Below are positions 13,628 to 14,633 of a DNA stretch of 14,633 bases, one piece after another (position 1 is the stretch's first letter; each line of letters opens with the position of its first letter). Origin of the DNA: JBBSIG01 sp038232215. GTDB lineage: Bacteria; Actinomycetota; Thermoleophilia; Gaiellales; Gaiellaceae. The notes beneath the pieces were generated by a model. That model had not been told where the DNA came from. It did not search any database and saw nothing but the letters and a program-made list of their open reading frames with translations. The stretch lies in the NCBI GenBank assembly GCA_038232215.1, contig JBBSIG010000047.1, forward strand, positions 1 through 14,633. Reading direction: 5' to 3'. Position numbers and translations under genes: made by a program.

Positions 13628-14633
13628 TTGTTTCCCGTGCTCCTCGTGGCAGCGGGGTGGCAGCGGCTCGAGCGTCCGCACGGGCCCCTCGGCGAGCTCG
13701 CCCTCACGGTGGCGCTCGCCCTCGTCCCGGCGCTCGCACTCTCGTGGCGGGCTCGGCTGGCCCTGCTCGCCGTCGGCGGGCTCGCGCTCGCACGGGTCGC
13801 GCTCGGTGCGTCTCTGCTCGAGGCCAGGCCCGGGGACGGCCGTCACGATTTCTTCGGCCCGCTCGCCTCGCGCCTCCGGGACGGGTTCCTCGAGTTCTAC
13901 GACGTGGGGCTGCCGCTCGATCCGGCGGAGCACCCTTCGATGTACGGCCTGATCCTGCTCGCGAGCTTCGTTTTCTGCGCCGCGCTCGCGCTCGCGGTCG
14001 CGGAGCGGCGACCGGTTCCCGCCGTGCTCGCGCTCCTCGCCGGCGCAGGCTGGCCCGCGACCCTGCTGGGCGGAGGCGACGAGCTCGGGCGTGGCGCGCT
14101 CGTGCTCGCAGGGTGCCTGTGGCTCCTCGCCGGCCTCGCCGGACGCCTCGGCAGGCCTGCAGCGGCGGCCGCGAGCGGTCTCGTGCTCGCGGCACTCGCG
14201 GTCTCCAGCTCGCCCGCTGTGGCGAAGGGTCAGTTCCTCCGCTGGCAGAGCTGGGATCCGACCTCCGGCCCCGCGGAGCCGGTCAGCGTCCGGTACGTCT
14301 GGAACTCCGACTACGGCGGGATCCGCTTCCCGCGAGAGCCGACGACGGTGCTGCGGATCGAGGCGTCGAAGCGCCCGCTCTACTGGCGCGCGACGACGCT
14401 CGACCGGTTCTCCGGCGACCGGTGGGTGGAGGAGCTCTCGCCGCTCCTGTCCACTCCGCTGCTCGCCGGGGTATCGCCGTCTCGGGACCCGCTCCTGCCC
14501 CCGGCGGGACGGAGGCGGGCAGCCTGGACGAAGAGCGTCGTGACGGTCGCCGGGCTTCGGGACGACCACCTCGTGGGTGGGAGCGAGCCGGTCGCCTACG
14601 ACGCTCGCTCGCTCGGCCGCGTCGTTGCCGCCG
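13628..14633 (+). CDS. Membrane transglutaminase-like protein (TgpA/DUF3488 type), cut by window end
   Basis: This partial protein of about 335 residues is open to the window edge. It starts with several hydrophobic helices (FPVLLVAAGW; LALTVALALVPALALSW; LALLAVGGLALARVAL; LILLASFVFCAALALAV; VLAGCLWLLAGLAG; a last one before SSPAVAKG). The extracytoplasmic part follows, with the family-like LYWRATTLDRFSGDRWVEE. The catalytic Cys-His-Asp domain would lie downstream, outside the window. The start is uncertain. TTG at 13628 and GTG at 13637 lack a ribosome site, while ATC at 13604, nine bases after GAGAAGG and overlapping the DUF58 stop, would give a natural AKTALLSLFPVLLV N-terminus. It forms the usual triad with MoxR and DUF58. 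Confidence 0.85.
   Translation, partial: MFPVLLVAAGWQRLERPHGPLGELALTVALALVPALALSWRARLALLAVGGLALARVALGASLLEARPGDGRHDFFGPLASRLRDGFLEFYDVGLPLDPAEHPSMYGLILLASFVFCAALALAVAERRPVPAVLALLAGAGWPATLLGGGDELGRGALVLAGCLWLLAGLAGRLGRPAAAAASGLVLAALAVSSSPAVAKGQFLRWQSWDPTSGPAEPVSVRYVWNSDYGGIRFPREPTTVLRIEASKRPLYWRATTLDRFSGDRWVEELSPLLSTPLLAGVSPSRDPLLPPAGRRRAAWTKSVVTVAGLRDDHLVGGSEPVAYDARSLGRVVAA

Noticed and set aside
11348..14569. An open minus-strand frame of 1073 codons across moxR, DUF58 and the transglutaminase gene
   Set aside because: This is the same antisense shadow effect, and the + strand genes are clear family members with intact motifs.
1..14633. CRISPR arrays, tRNA or rRNA genes, toxin-antitoxin or phage genes
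   Set aside because: No regularly spaced repeats, cloverleaf sequences or such proteins were seen on either strand.

Overview
The window is very GC-rich, densely packed chromosomal DNA in which every gene reads on the + strand. The layout points to an actinobacterium. It carries an actinobacterial-type integration host factor gene (mihF) followed by gmk, rpoZ and coaBC, an order conserved in that phylum, and a pyr operon led by pyrR. The quinone-independent dihydroorotate dehydrogenase pair pyrK-pyrD, and the wording of several proteins, fit a deep lineage such as Thermoleophilia better than Mycobacterium or Streptomyces. That placement is an inference.

Bases 1-8833 are a pyrimidine operon: pyrR, pyrB, pyrC, carA, carB, pyrK, pyrD. 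Genes abut or overlap (GTGA/ATGA junctions at pyrB/pyrC, pyrC/carA and pyrK/pyrD; a 17-base overlap at carA/carB). Together they turn glutamine, bicarbonate and aspartate into orotate. pyrE and pyrF, needed to reach UMP, are not here. The first 31 bases fold into a PyrR-binding RNA hairpin whose lower stem covers the pyrR ribosome binding site, which predicts UMP-dependent translational repression. CarB keeps its UMP-sensing domain, so a second, allosteric control is expected.

Bases 8707-9998 hold a promoter inside the poorly coding 3' tail of pyrD, then mihF, gmk and rpoZ. mihF looks leaderless. gmk has no ATG, GTG or TTG start upstream of its P-loop; an ATC codon correctly spaced from a GGAG is the best candidate.

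Bases 9999-10263 are intergenic. They hold a perfect 9-bp terminator-like hairpin and a REP/MITE-like set of odd palindromes with direct repeats.

Bases 10264-14633 hold coaBC (coenzyme A synthesis, with the usual catalytic cysteine of the decarboxylase half replaced by Glu), overlapped by a MoxR ATPase gene, then a DUF58 protein gene and the start of a membrane transglutaminase-like gene that runs off the window. The last three form the common MoxR-DUF58-transglutaminase set.

Most of the window is recognisable housekeeping. I see no clear new defence or mobile system. The points of interest are regulatory RNA, start-codon use, repeats and residue changes.
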